This document shows, piece by piece, positions 22,013 to 33,785 of a stretch of 64,000 nucleotides of DNA. Numbering within the stretch: the stretch's first letter is position 1; each line of letters starts with the position of its first letter. A program made the position numbers and the translations under genes. The DNA is taken from positions 7,812,001-7,876,000 of the forward strand of contig OZ316892.1 in NCBI GenBank assembly GCA_973895155.1, in the 5' to 3' direction. Source of the DNA: Marsupella aquatica. Taxonomy: Eukaryota; Marchantiophyta. Below the pieces are notes generated by a model, which was not told the origin of the DNA, searched no databases, and was given only the letters and a program-made list of their open reading frames with translations.

Positions 22013-24833
22013 TTAAGAAGACCCACCAGTAGCACTAATGTCCTCCGACCCATCAATGGATGCGGAAGTCAATGGTGGCCGCAACAATAGATACAGTGCG
22101 GGACCAAAGAAAGGGATGACAGCGATTGATGGCAACCATGATGACGTGTTGGGCCTGCGGGATACCAAACAATCGCAATCCTTAGCTTCTATGGAGGTCA
22201 CGCTGCCCCTCTACTCCAAGTACATAGTTGAAATACAACTCCAATAACGTTACCTGTACAAATTTTCTGTTAGCCAACCTGTAGTTTGCAATCGCCGTCA
22301 AACAATTGTTTCCTTATTATAGATGACAGGACCAGTGCTAGAGATTTCTAATATCAGCAAGCTTACCTTTGCCGAGCACTGAGGTCATTGTAGACCCAAA
22401 ATGGAGCCAAGGCTGACAGGGTCAAGAAATCAATTGACATTATATGTATCTGACATCAAGCCAGAAGTCTTTCAGTGTGAGTTGGTTGAAAATCCGACGG
22501 TTCAGAAGACAACGATGCTTTGCAAGGATGCCTGCGAACTAGAGCACACAAATAATTCCAACAACGATCAAAACAACTTGACCCATAAGTTCGTCTAACT
22601 GCTCGCTTGGCCCACTTACAAATCTGCTCTCTTGGAAATATTGAAAAAATTCGGCCCACTGGTCTCCACCAGCGGACCCTGCATAACATGCCAAAACAAT
22701 ACCTCCAATGACAACAGCCTGTCCACATCCACCGAAAACCGTTAGTACTTCAACATTCTCATAATCTTGGGGCCTTGGGTACAAGCCTAACATTGAAGGG
22801 CATAGTAGTACTGACTCTGCCAAGAGAATGGGACCCAAATTATGGATTATTTTTAATCTCCATTCTCTGGAAAGACTTCCATAACTTGAGTTTTCTTTTT
22901 GTTATGTTTGCACACTACAGAGATTGGCCGTCTCCGAGACTCTGAGCACATGTATCTTGCTCATGTCTGCTTGTCTACAGGGAATATGGATTTTATTATG
23001 GGAATTGTACAAGCGTATCTGCGGTGAAAACAAATCTGAGCAAGAATGAGATAAATATAATTTCTATTCAAATGACAATTTTGCCAAGCAATGTTATATT
23101 TCAAACTCATGAGCATCATGGACTGCAATATGCTGAGCAAGAGTTGCTGAAAGAACGTACCAGGGCAGTAATTTTGGACTCCAGGACATTGAGTGGATAT
23201 CGCCCTCGTTCATCTCTGGACACCTTAGGTGCAGGCGGTCGCCACAAACCGAAGTAGGGCAACAGAGCAAACGCACCCAAGAAAAATGAAACAACAGCAA
23301 ATGGCCACACCTTCACACCATCCTTGCTGCTGTCATCAAAGCAACCGATCCATAAAACTCCATGACAAAACTCTTCCTCTCTTGCCCCAGTTCACGATTG
23401 CACACTGCAATTACAAGATTATTTCAACCCGACATTCTCAAGCTCGTGGCGTCCCGAGAGAGAACATCGTCTTCAGACCAAGAAGAGGCCATAAATACTA
23501 GCTATACAAAACTGACCTACACAGTTTGCTCGCAATGGTCTCTTCGCAACATATAACCACGAGGACTCTCCTAGGGGAACCATTCTACATGTGACGGAAA
23601 CTATCAGAACAGTCGAGAGAGGACAATGATGAAAGAAAAATCAAAACAGCTTTATAAGACTCACATACGATTCACACATTATGACGATATCTGGGGATCC
23701 ATTGCTGTTGGTATCAATTCAGTATTGTGCATATCAAAAGATTTCCATGCTCCAAGACAGGTCTCGTCCAGTAATCATGACATCGCAGCAGAAATCTAAG
23801 ATCTAAACAATAGGTAACGATCCTGGCGGGGCTCATGGTCCTTTTCTGCTCAATTTCATGAATCCATTTCCATTTTCTCGAGGAGATTGTTTTGGACTGG
23901 CTTGGATCAATATCATCGAGAAAGGCGAAGAAATCATTGAACAAATGAGAAACTGTTAAGAAGAAGAAGGCACGAAAGAAAAAAATTGCAGAGCAGAGAA
24001 TTTGAAGAAGAAGGACGAAAACAAGAATTGCTACCTTCGACCATTGGGAATTAGAAGGCTGCTGTAGATAACCGGCCATAAGCCCATAAAGTACCATTCT
24101 GCAACCAGTAACTTATTCATAACAAAGCCGTCGTCCGGATTAAGGCCCACCAGCTTTTTAATGAAGTACGTGTCCGAGTACTGCGAACGAGAAAAAGTTA
24201 AGCTTGATTGGTTGCTGTGAAGAACTTGTCAACAAATGCTCGGCAACAAATATTGAACGATGCGACCGAGTCTAGCACCAATCAGCGCCCATATGTCACT
24301 TATTGCTTCGTTCTTTGGAATTCTGTTCCCGCAGCCGCTTATCTTGAACTCTATTTATCATTTTTTCGCCTGCAATTATGTATGGCATATTCATTGAATT
24401 GAGAGAGTACCTGCGTTTGGTTGGGGGATATGGTAAAAGCGTAGTAAAGGAGTCCAGCCCAAAACGTGAAAATCAGAGCGCTGGAAATCCAGCCTACAGC
24501 ATCCCCGCCTCCTCCTCTTCCACCACCCCCTCCGCCTTCCCCATTGCCGTCACCATTCCCTCCACCGCCCTCGGACCGGACATTCTCCTCTTTAGTTACT
24601 TCCTGAGGTATCATCGTCTCCTCCTTCGTGACGACACTACCTCTACATAAACCTGGATTCTCATCCCTTACCGTTTCTGTTCTCTTCCTCATCTTGGAGA
24701 CCAGGTTTGAAGTAAGAGAATTCAGAAAGGCCGGTGAAGAGAGAGCAATACGAGGGGCAGAATCTAAATATGAGAAGGGCCGAACGAGAAGCGAAGCAGC
24801 GGAAGAGAGGAAAGAGGAAGAGCGACCAAACAT
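22013..24833 (-). CDS. plastid-type multi-pass membrane protein (6 exons)
   Basis: I recognise this as a conserved protein of photosynthetic eukaryotes but cannot name it; its function is unknown to me. Minus-strand exons 24833-24411, 24180-24035, 23329-23161, 22718-22620, 22449-22367 and 22154-22013 join in frame across GT-AG introns to 353 residues. The first 60 residues are Ser/Ala/Leu/Arg-rich with few acids, like a chloroplast transit peptide. A Gly-rich linker follows (about residues 87-112), then roughly six hydrophobic segments, the first at 115-134. Conserved-looking blocks are DGFVMNKLLVAEWY, LLPYFGLW-RPPAPKV, PLNVLESK, FFQYFQESRF, LAPFWVYND and IPFFGPALYLLLRP. The frame stays open to a TTG upstream of 24833, so the start is chosen as the first ATG ahead of the transit-like region. 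The plastid envelope or thylakoid is likely. Confidence 0.85.
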
Positions 24834-25111
24834 AGGACCCGCCAAGTGGAATTTAGTACTATTCACTGGCTGCAAAACCAGCTGAGAGAATCTCCTCCTA
24901 TCCTGACTCAGCGTCTGCTCTTCCAATTTACACGATGCAGCTTCTTGTACAGTTTTCTTGTAGACAGGGGCGAGAAGCCAACCGAGAACTCCATTACCAA
25001 CCTCCCTGATCTTCAATTACGTTGCTGCTGCTTAAACCCTCAACCCTGAATCTTCAATTCCTCTTCCCAACGAGCTTAGAGAACTATCCCATCCATACAT
25101 TTCCTTCTTCC

Positions 25112-25275
25112 TGTAAGCTGTCACATACTTCAACTGCAAGACGACTAAACTGTTAAACACTCAGAAGATACTGCCTTCCAAGGGCTGCAGACAACTGTAG
25201 ATGGTTACCACGAAGTATTACATTCCACAGATTGGATACACAGACAGACCGCCAAGAAATCTGAAGAAACAAGGG
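25112..25275. repeat. dispersed 200-bp repeat, copy 2
   Basis: Partner of 12895-13115 in the same orientation (GTAAGCTGTCACA, CTCAGAAGATACTGCCTTCC, AAGGGCTGCAGACA, CAGACAGACCGCCAAGAAA). It begins about 280 bp upstream of the start codon of the minus-strand membrane-protein gene. Confidence 0.75.
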
Positions 25276-28200
25276 TAAAATACTTGTTGTCACCTGCCAC
25301 AGATTTGTAAATAGCCGTTTAAACAGGTGACCATTTGCGTTTGTTGTGAGGTGTCCCCAAGCACTACGGTACATACCTTTGCTTTGTATAAATGCTCACT
25401 ATTTTGGGAGAGAAAAATCGGTTGGTGTGTTCAAATCTTGCACCAAATGTTAGCATCAATTTACATGTGAAATAGAATGAATAACATAAAGAAACATATG
25501 CCCCCATAGACACCAAGATGCTAGAATATATACACTCAAATCATAGTGTAACAAAATGGGTACAAAATTCACAGAGAAGCTTGGAAATAGGCGTTCTGGG
25601 ATTGCCTTTAATGTTTGGTTTGTGTCTATTCTGAGCAGAAACTCGTTGTCAAACTTTTCTTTCCGATGTGGCTTTTCTTTCCGCTGGGGCTTTTCCTTCC
25701 GTAACGTGCCCGATTCTGTCTCATGACAAACTTAAAGTTGGGCTATAAACGAAGAATGACCCCGTCATAGGCCATTCAACGGTAAACCCCACTAACTAGT
25801 TAAATGCGTCCTGAGTTAGTACCGGACAACAACAGTCCAAGAGTTTCTCTGAGAGGGTATAGCCCGGGCCGGAACTTCCTTTTCCCTGCATAAATAAAAT
25901 ATAAAATAACTTTAGTGTGCACCGTATAATATGCCGTAGTCGGACACTGTCGGATCTTTATGGCCCCCGGTCCCACGGATTTGAATGTGCCATACTTTAG
26001 TACGGGCCTACGGCTCTGAGCCTCTTGAGTACGGGAATGTACTTTTACGAGTCCTTTTAGTACAACCGGGTCACCGGAAACGTTAGAATAGGAGGCATTG
26101 TACTCGTCCCGTCACAAACATGGGGAAAAACTGTCCGCGGCTTTCATTTATTGCGGCAATTGCTTTCCCCTGCCGGTACTCAATGTGATATAATATGGTA
26201 AAGATTTTTGCGATTTTTCTCTTCGTATTTTTTAGTACATTAATTTCACATTCAACTCATTTCTTTCACATACAGACTCCCTTCTTTTGAGTAGTGCATT
26301 ATGTGAAATATAACAAAAATAAAAAAAGTAAAACTCAAATATAATGTTACCACATAAAATAACATAATAACTTGTATCAAAGTCATAACATTTGTTTTTA
26401 ATTTCTTTCATGCTTTTGGCCAATTGCAGGCCCTTGTGCTTGGATTGTCTATTTAGAGATTCACATTTTTTTGTGTGTTATCTAAAAATCACTCAAATTT
26501 TTACGCACATTAATGTCCTAGTTACTGGCATTATGAAAATAATGCCCTCAAAACTTGGGTTGCAGCCTTCTTTTTTCAGGGCATTATATCTCATAATGCC
26601 CTCTAACCAAGACATTATCCTATTCATAATACACTATTTTCATTTAGTGCAGCAATTGCTTTCCCTACCCATATTTACACATCAAAACCCATACACATCA
26701 AAATGTGATAAGGGATCTATGGTGTGCATTCATTGATTTAAATAAAATTATGAAATTATCATGATATAGAAGTATGTCATATATTGTAAATGTCATACCA
26801 AGCAAACACTTTCCCTAGCTCCATGAATGATTTTAGAGTACAAACCTACTTTAATTCCTTTATGGTGTAGCTGGCAGTTTCCCTAAGTCAATCATAAGTT
26901 TACACTGCTGAATTGGTTTAGCTTTTAAGTGTACCTGTAGTGTAACTACCCTAATCCCTTGTGCTGGAGAGTATTGTTGACTCATGGGGGTTCAAAATTC
27001 ACAGGTGATCTCTGAACTTTTTACACAAACCTCACCCCAAAAGTGGGGATTCAGACCAGCTTTTTGTGACTAGTCAAGAAATGTGGATTTCTCAATTTTA
27101 CAGGCAGTGCCAGTTCAAACATCATTATTAGTGGCATTCCAGGGAAGGTTTGGCTGAATACATGTTGAGCTTAAACGCTGTCGCCTAAATGAGATGACCA
27201 CCTGTGATAGGTAGGATGCAAAAAGATGCCAAGTGAGATCTTTAGGCCCATCTCAGTCATAAAAAAATGCGTGATGGAATGTGCAAGGAAGCATCCTATC
27301 AGAATAACATTTTGGACTTAGAACATGTGGAAAAAGACACGATGGCATATTATAATGGATAGATAGATAATCTAATCACTTGCTTCGGTGAATATCCTTG
27401 ATAGCAAGTGACATGACCTCAAGTGTTGCACTGAGTCAACAAGTTCGCCTGACCACTCTATTTCATGTGTACTAGCTTTAGGCAGGGGACAGGTTGCATG
27501 CAAACAACTGCACAGTGCTACCTTTAGGCCTATCTTATTGTCAAACAAAATGACACAAAAATGGAATGGCCTTGTAAATAGACCAGGCTACAAAAAGCAA
27601 GATTCCAAATTATAGTGTTTAGATTGGATAGGTTCAGATGCATATGGTTTCGATTACCCTACTCGAGTTCCGTTTAGCACGAGCTGGGTTTCATTATTCC
27701 AGTCCGGGAACATTCACTAAAATCAAGTAAAGGACAAAATTTCCCTGAAAAGGTGATCCGCCAGAACATTTCCAAAATGGTGTGCCTGTTATGTGTACTT
27801 TTTCTAGTCACAGCTTTACCATCCCCTAAAAAACAAAACAACCTCACCAAGAAACAACCTCAACATTTTAGTTAGACGCTGTCAACCAAATGGTGCAGGC
27901 CACCGTTTAATTTGCCAAATTTCATCTCCCAAAAAAACTTTGGACACTTTTGGCTAAAATTGGATAGTGTTTTTCTGCCTCATAGGCACTATCTCACCTC
28001 ATTGCAGGCCCCATTAGTAAGAATCTAATGATCATCCTTGAATGGGGAGATAGTCAGGGACATAATCACATAAGTAATATTTTGAGCATCTTCTCTTTCA
28101 CACATTGGACATTCGCCACTATTGACCAAAAAGTAAAACCTTAAAAAAGTAAAAACCTTAAAAAATAGGCTGGTGCAGGCAGACATGCAGTAGTCATAGG

Positions 28201-28635
28201 TTGTGTGCGTTGCCTTCTTAGGGCACTTTCAACTCAAACTCCTAATGCACCTCATTGGGCTGAATCAACTAAAGTTGCTGAGAATAAAATAATATACATG
28301 AAAGTAGCTGAAATCCCTCCTCAGAATCTATAAGTACACTTTTGGAAGGTACACGGAAGTACACTTTGGAAGGTTAAAAGGCATAAGTCTGCTGTCAAGT
28401 ACACTTTTGGACGGTACCAACAAGGCAATACTTGGGTAAGGCAAGATTGTCCAATAGAGCCTCCACTAGTCCACTACCAAACCTTTTTGAGCCCTGTTCT
28501 TGACCCAACGGATCCACCATGGAAGTTACCCACAACGTCAGTACTACGGTAGCCTCCTTCTCAATGGGAAGGCACCTCTGGTTACTGGGTTTTTTTAGGC
28601 TACATCGAAACCCCCTAGGCTATACATTATTGAAA
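25276..28635. other. gene-free AT-rich stretch
   Basis: There is no gene. It contains three copies of a 17-bp GGCTTTTCTTTCCG unit (25655-25706), two neighbouring ATAATGCCC palindromes (26527-26603), and a repeated AGCAATTGCTTTCCC phrase (near 26155 and 26650). The rest is unassigned intergenic DNA. Confidence 0.5.
26527..26603. repeat. two GGCATTAT hairpins
   Basis: GGCATTATGAAAATAATGCC and, 30 bp on, AGGGCATTAT-ATCTC-ATAATGCCCT are near-perfect inverted repeats with short loops. They are too small to be a recognised element. Confidence 0.7.
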
Positions 28636-28636
28636 C

Positions 28637-28815
28637 CATTAGGCTTTTACCACAATATGAACCTGCCGTAAACCAAGTGTTACAGGAACTACCAAGTGTT
28701 ACAGAAACTACAGTAAATTTAATGGGAGCCAATCTCAAACCCAGGTTTTTACCACGATATTGCCCAGCTGTAAACCAAGTGTTACAAGAACCCTCATAAA
28801 ATTTATGGGAGCAGA
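28637..28815. repeat. 104-bp imperfect tandem duplication
   Basis: TTTTACCACRATAT, GTAAACCAAGTGTTACA, TAAATTTAATGGGAGC and their diverged partners appear twice in direct orientation. The left copy has an extra internal duplication of ACCAAGTGTTACAG. Confidence 0.8.
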
Positions 28816-29145
28816 TTACTTCTTTTTTTTGCCTTGAAAAAACAATTTGAAATTCATCCAAAAAGCCAGCATACAAAAGGGGTGGCCCACAAAAGGGGGT
28901 CAGCACCCAGGGGGGACCAAAGGTCGAGCTGCCCATGAGACCGGAGAGACCGGCACCAGAAGAGAAGCAGGCCCAGCACGAAGGGAGTCAAACCAGAAAT
29001 TTAACTACTACAGAAGGAGCGGCACACCCCAAAGACTGGCCAGTGAGGAGTGCCGGCATGGCACCCAACAGTGGGTCCGTGATAAAGTAAAACAATATCA
29101 GTCTAGCCTGCAGTCAAGCTTCTACTCCTGACTCCAACACTTAAA

Positions 29146-29799
29146 TCATGGGGGACGGGGTGGCACTGGCGGTACTTGTAGGGTATCGCCATGGATTTCC
29201 CACAATCCATCCCAAGATCCACAGTTGAGGGCCATGTAATTGCTGGCATCGCCTAAAGAGATTTTACCGGTCTTAATTTTGAATTGCTGTTTGGCCCAGT
29301 CTCTTCTGATGTAAATCCCCAAGTGGTGCCAGGATCTTTGGATGACCACTTGGTCACACGAACGAGTATGCTCAATGAAATGTGAACTCCTATCCTTCCA
29401 AAGGATCCAAGCAACAATTGCCCGCAAAGTATGCCAAAGTTTAAGAGGAGTGTCCCAAACATCCGGGAAGGGGGCACCCAAAAAAATGTGTGCAGCCTGC
29501 AAATAGATGGTTGAATTCCTTGTGGAGGATGCACTATGTAGGATGAACTGTACCCAACGCCAGACGAATGAAGAAATTGGGCAGCTCCAGAGACAATGGA
29601 TTAGATCTTCCTGTATATTGAGATCACATCGGGTGCACCAGGTTAGTGGGTTTGTTGTTGGCAGTGTCGGCATCCTCCAATGCTGGGTAGCGGGGATCCG
29701 ATAAATAAGCTGCCATAAGAGACAGTTTTCTGCCGTTGCACGAAAGGGTAGCAGATTACTTAATACTCGAGGGATACCCTTAATTAGTGTGTGTGACAC
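29146..29799 (-). pseudogene. LINE fragment, RT zinc-binding (zf-RVT) region
   Basis: A 217-codon minus-strand frame matches the C-terminal zinc-binding region that follows reverse transcriptase in plant non-LTR retrotransposons. The pattern is a LLWQL-type start, then Cys55, Cys58, His68 and Cys73 in WCTRCD...EDLIHCLWSCP, followed by a WRWVQF aromatic block and an AWILWKDR-type segment. No reverse transcriptase core is visible on the upstream side (above 29800), so this is a 5'-truncated or fragmented copy. It is not a host gene. Confidence 0.75.
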
Positions 29800-29850
29800 T
29801 AATTGTTAGTGACACTAATTGTTAGTGACACTAATTGTTTCGTGACACTA
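29788..29850. repeat. 16-bp tandem repeat, 3-4 copies
   Basis: GACACTAATTGTTAGT repeats head to tail, the last copy altered to GACACTAAATACTG. It directly abuts the LINE-derived frame. Confidence 0.85.
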
Positions 29851-30429
29851 AATACTGTAAAGAGTGTAGCTTGACTTTTTGGTGCAAGTATTATTCCGAT
29901 GGCTTCAACTGTAGTGTTTAGTGCCCAAGTAATTGTGCCAAAGTAATTGAGACCAGCTTTAGGCCATAACCCTGACTTATGACACTAGTCAAAGCTCCCA
30001 GTTTTGAATTTCTAGAGCTGGGTCCCGTAAAGACGATTAAGGGATGGATCATGAGGCCACACCTTTGGCCCACGGTCCATTCTTGAGATGCCCTAGTATT
30101 GATTGACACAGCTTATTTTAATTCTATGACATGAACCAGTTTCAGTAAAGGGCAAGCCTGCTGGTTACTGGAAAATTTCTCCTCTCCTAAAATGTGCAGT
30201 GGGTTACATTGGGAAATGCCAATAACGAATCCATCAAGAAGTCAATGGCTATAGTACCTCTCGAACCCAGTTCAAGTAACCAAAATACCCAGTAAACTGA
30301 ATGTGAAATATCGAGAACCTTCCTGTTGGCCTGATTTTATCCCACTTGCTCAACACAACATGGCACCAAGCAAACGCAGTCACTTGTGGAGATGCTCTTA
30401 GGGTCCCTCCCAACTTACAGCAGGGTAAT
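29851..30429. other. short gene-free stretch beside the LINE fragment
   Basis: This may be further decayed LINE sequence on the minus strand. A 63-codon minus frame (29918-30109) follows the zinc-binding region on its upstream side but shows no reverse transcriptase motif. Confidence 0.3.
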
Positions 30430-30700
30430 TTTTAATGTTTTTTCTTTTCAACATGGTGGCAAGTATCACCTAGTGTAAAGGAGAAGATGCTAAAAGTATT
30501 CCTTATCCAATTTTCCTAGATTAATCTCTTACCATTAGGTCTCCCTAGATTTAAGGATAACCATCAGATTTAGGCTCATGCGGTTTGTGGCTAGGTGGGA
30601 AATTGGCTAATCCCGAAAAACAATTCTTGTGAATTTCTGCCAAAAGTGGCCAAGACTTTTCAATGAGGTGGAATTTGGCAGGTTTTGCCACACAAAAGAA
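30430..30700. repeat. dispersed repeat (GAGGTGGAATTTGG family), copy B
   Basis: Longest member of the family shared with 19195-19415 and 15420-15520. The blocks TTAGGTCTCCCTAGATT, AAGGATAACCATCAGATT, TGGCTAGGTGGGAAATTGGC and CAATGAGGTGGAATTTGGCA are conserved in order. Confidence 0.7.
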
Positions 30701-31570
30701 TGCTTTGGATACAAGTTGGGGATGGTAACCTAACCAGCCCAACCTTACTTGCTTACAATGTAAGGGTGTAGCCAAGATCTCCTATAGGGATCATTTTGGT
30801 TTCAAGAGGTAGCCAGCCAGTTTGCCTTGTTCCATCAACCTTAGGCTCGAGAGTGGTTCAAATTAAGGCACTCGTGAAGGGGCCAGTTAAAGTCTTTTAT
30901 AAATGAAAAACTATCAGAAAAATCCATGTTACCCCTATCCATAGACAATTGCACATGTGAAACATCCAACAAGCAAATAGTTGACACAAAAGATATTACG
31001 TGGTTCACATCTCCAAAGGCGATGTCCACGTAACCACACACAAGAGCTACATTGCAATGTAGGCCCAAGAGTAAATACATAACATTCTTATTCTGTATCG
31101 CAACATATTGGATACACTATAGTAATTCACTAGCAATAATACAAACACAATGTTTGGTTTATGCCAACAATTAGAATTACCCAAACCAATAATTATAGCA
31201 TGTGAAGTATGCAAAGGGTCTGAATCTATTAGATTAATCTCTCATTGAAAGCTCTCCAAGATTCAAAGCAATTCAATGTGATGCTTGCATTTGATCTACC
31301 CCTTCACAAGGTTCTTCATGTCCTTTCAGAGGAATCATTTTTAGGATTATTTCTAGAATGTACGTGATGCGAGCAAATGAAGTTTAGTTTTAATCTTGTC
31401 TGGCAAATATTTATAAAAAATCTTGTACTGAAGGCATTTTAAAATATAATTTTGGCCAAAAAATGATTACTTACATTCTTGAAGGTATCAAAAAAATTGT
31501 CAAAGTGTGTGTGGTAAAGGGTACAAGGAGTTTTAATCTGTTTTGTTAATAAATATGTTTATTCTATTTA
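30701..31570. other. gene-free stretch
   Basis: I see no coding sequence, RNA gene or clear repeat here. Confidence 0.5.
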
Positions 31571-32395
31571 ACTAGCCCGATGCCCATGCGTTGCACAAAA
31601 GATGTTGAGGTGATAAAAATGTCAAGGAGAGAAATGATGTCGAGGTGATAAAAGACATTGAGGTGATAGAAGATGTCAAGGAGAGAAAAGATGTCAAGGT
31701 GATAAAAGATCTTGAGGTGATAGAAGATGCCAAGGAGAGACAAGATGTCGAGATGATAAAAGATGTCAAGGAGCAAAAAGATGTCAAAGAGAGAAAATAT
31801 GTCAAGGTGAAAAAGATGTTGAGGTGATAGAAGAAGTCAAGGAGAGAAAATGATGTTGAGGAGAGAAAAGATGGCAAGGTGGGAAAATGATGCAAAGATA
31901 AGGAAAATCTGTCAAGGAGAGAATAGATGTTGAGGGTCAAGAAAAGATGTCTTGGTGAGATAAAAAATTCAAAGTGAGAAAAGATGGCGAGATATGAAAA
32001 AGATAAGATGTCGAGGTGAGAAAAGATGTGGAGGTGAAGAAAATATGTCAAGACGGGTGAGAGAAGATCTTGAGGAGAGAAAAGATGTTGAGAAGAGAAA
32101 TGTCATCGAGGGTGAGAAGAAAATGTCGTGGTGACATGCAAATGTCAATGTGAAAAAAGATGTCAATGCAAGGTAAAGATGTTTAGGAGAGATAAATATG
32201 GAAAGGCGAGACAAACATGTCGGGCAAGAAAAGATGTTAAGGTGAGGCAAAAATATATAAACTTTGCAATGTAGTTGTTGAGACATTTTATGTGTGATCC
32301 CGACCATACCGATGTTCTGGTCATGTTCAATACCAGTGTGTTGCACAAAAGATGTTGCGTAAAAGATGTCATTGCATAAAAGATGTCCATGTCAA
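31571..32395. repeat. GATGTCAAGGAGAGAAAA minisatellite, long copy
   Basis: More than 35 degenerate 18-20-bp units (GATGTCAAGGAGAGAAAA, GATGTCGAGGTGATAAAA and variants) follow the motif ACTAGCCCGATGCCCATGCG TTGCA. A second TGTTGCACAAAAGATG phrase lies near 32338. The opposite orientation of the same arrangement occurs at 20868-21035. The reverse strand is open over long stretches because the unit length is often a multiple of three; this is not a gene. Confidence 0.9.
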
Positions 32396-33129
32396 AATGA
32401 TGTTGTTTCAAAAGTAATAAAGAAGGGCGCAAAATAGATGGTGGCAACTGAGGCAGACGCGGGGGCAGACGCACTTGCACAACGCTAGGTGGACTTAGGT
32501 GACATCCCCCATCCTCCTCATGGCCTCTGCACCCCCTTTCTCTTGGGCTCCCGCTACTGCCTTCCCGCCCTAACAAAACAAAAAGAGCAAGGCCGTGTCC
32601 CTTTTTCTCCTCATTTTTCCCTCTTATTGCTAACTTTTTTTTCTTTATTTCCATCTCCATTTGCTCCACTTCGTCTCAACCCCCCCCCCCCAAAAAAAAA
32701 AGCAAGGGTGTTCCTTCTCTCCTCTTTTATTTTATTGCTTGTTTACTTCCTTTATTTTCATCTCCATTTGCTCCACTTTGTCTCATCCCCTCCACCTATG
32801 CACTTGTGGGAGGGTAAGACATTATCCCCTTAGGCCCTCACCTATGGGTGCATCATTAATTTCCTCTCCCTATTTTGAACTCTATGGGTTGTAGTCATTG
32901 TCTCCTCATGATGGTGTCCCAATTGCCCCCATCCCAATGACAACACATGGCATTCATATAGAATGTATGCCATATCTCCCTCTTAGAGAATCTTTGTGGT
33001 ATACCAAAATATTGTCTTATCTCCTTTGGATTGAGGGGATGTTTTTTTAATAATGAAAGGCCAGGATTAAAAAAAAGAGTTTGGTATGAAGGACTTAGGA
33101 TCAACCAAATGCATACTTGGGATGAAGAT
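32396..33129. other. gene-free stretch with C/A homopolymers
   Basis: A C11 run followed directly by A11 occurs at about 32682-32701. T/C-rich DNA nearby includes an imperfect duplication of CTTTATTTTCATCTCCATTTGCTCC. No gene is seen. Confidence 0.5.
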
Positions 33130-33785
33130 TCACAAGCAGTCAAATCGCGTTCAATCTCTCAAGGGAGCTTGCATTGGGGAAGCAAGGCCAAGTAGGTGTG
33201 GAGGTTGAGTTCCAAGGGCACTTTGCCCCTAAATCATCATTGGGGTGAGAGGTGGGTGTTAGAGTCGGGGCCATTCTGGTCCCGACGTGTTAGAACAAGC
33301 TTGGGACAAGCTTTAGGACAAGCTATGCTAATTGGGCCATGAGCATAATTATCCTAGGGGTGGGGTGGTCAGTTGGCGATGGATAAGTACGAGGGGGAAC
33401 CCGGGCTGCACTCAAGGAAGGAGTTATTCTGGACAAACAATGGGTGTTGGTTTTGGTTCCAGCTTATGGCATCGGGAGGACTTATCGCTGACCTACTTAC
33501 CAATGTCTGTTGAGCTTGAGTTAGGATGCTAGACTTGGGAGATCTAGATCTTATGGGGTTACTTACCAAGATGCTTCCAGGTTGCTTGTGCAAACAGTGA
33601 AGACCATTGAGTAGCGGTCGTGTTGGAGAGCAAGTGGGGCTTTGTATGGGAGGGACCATAGGCGGTGCAAGGGGCATCAGGTTGCTTGCTTGAGATATTT
33701 TGTGGAGGTGTTCGGGCACTAGGGGCACTTAGGCGTGGATGCTGGGATTGGTGAGGGCGTTGGGTGGCGAGGTCCACCATTGCGT
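33130..33785 (-). mobile_element. LTR-like repeat, copy B (partial)
   Basis: About 650 bp are homologous, as reverse complement, to the left part of the insertion at 61436-62925. Shared blocks include AATGGTGGACC, CCCTCACCAATCCCAGCA, CTGGCTTATG-type, CCCCGACTCTAACAC and CAAGCTCCCTTG. The homology ends near 33130, so this copy lacks about 850 bp present in the other and is probably truncated. No coding sequence is seen. It is most like an LTR or a short non-autonomous retroelement. Confidence 0.7.

Noticed and set aside
31572-32669. Minus-strand frames of 125-168 codons over the GATGTCAAGG array
   Set aside because: Repeat-derived Ser/Phe/Leu peptides with unit-length periodicity; no start context or motif.
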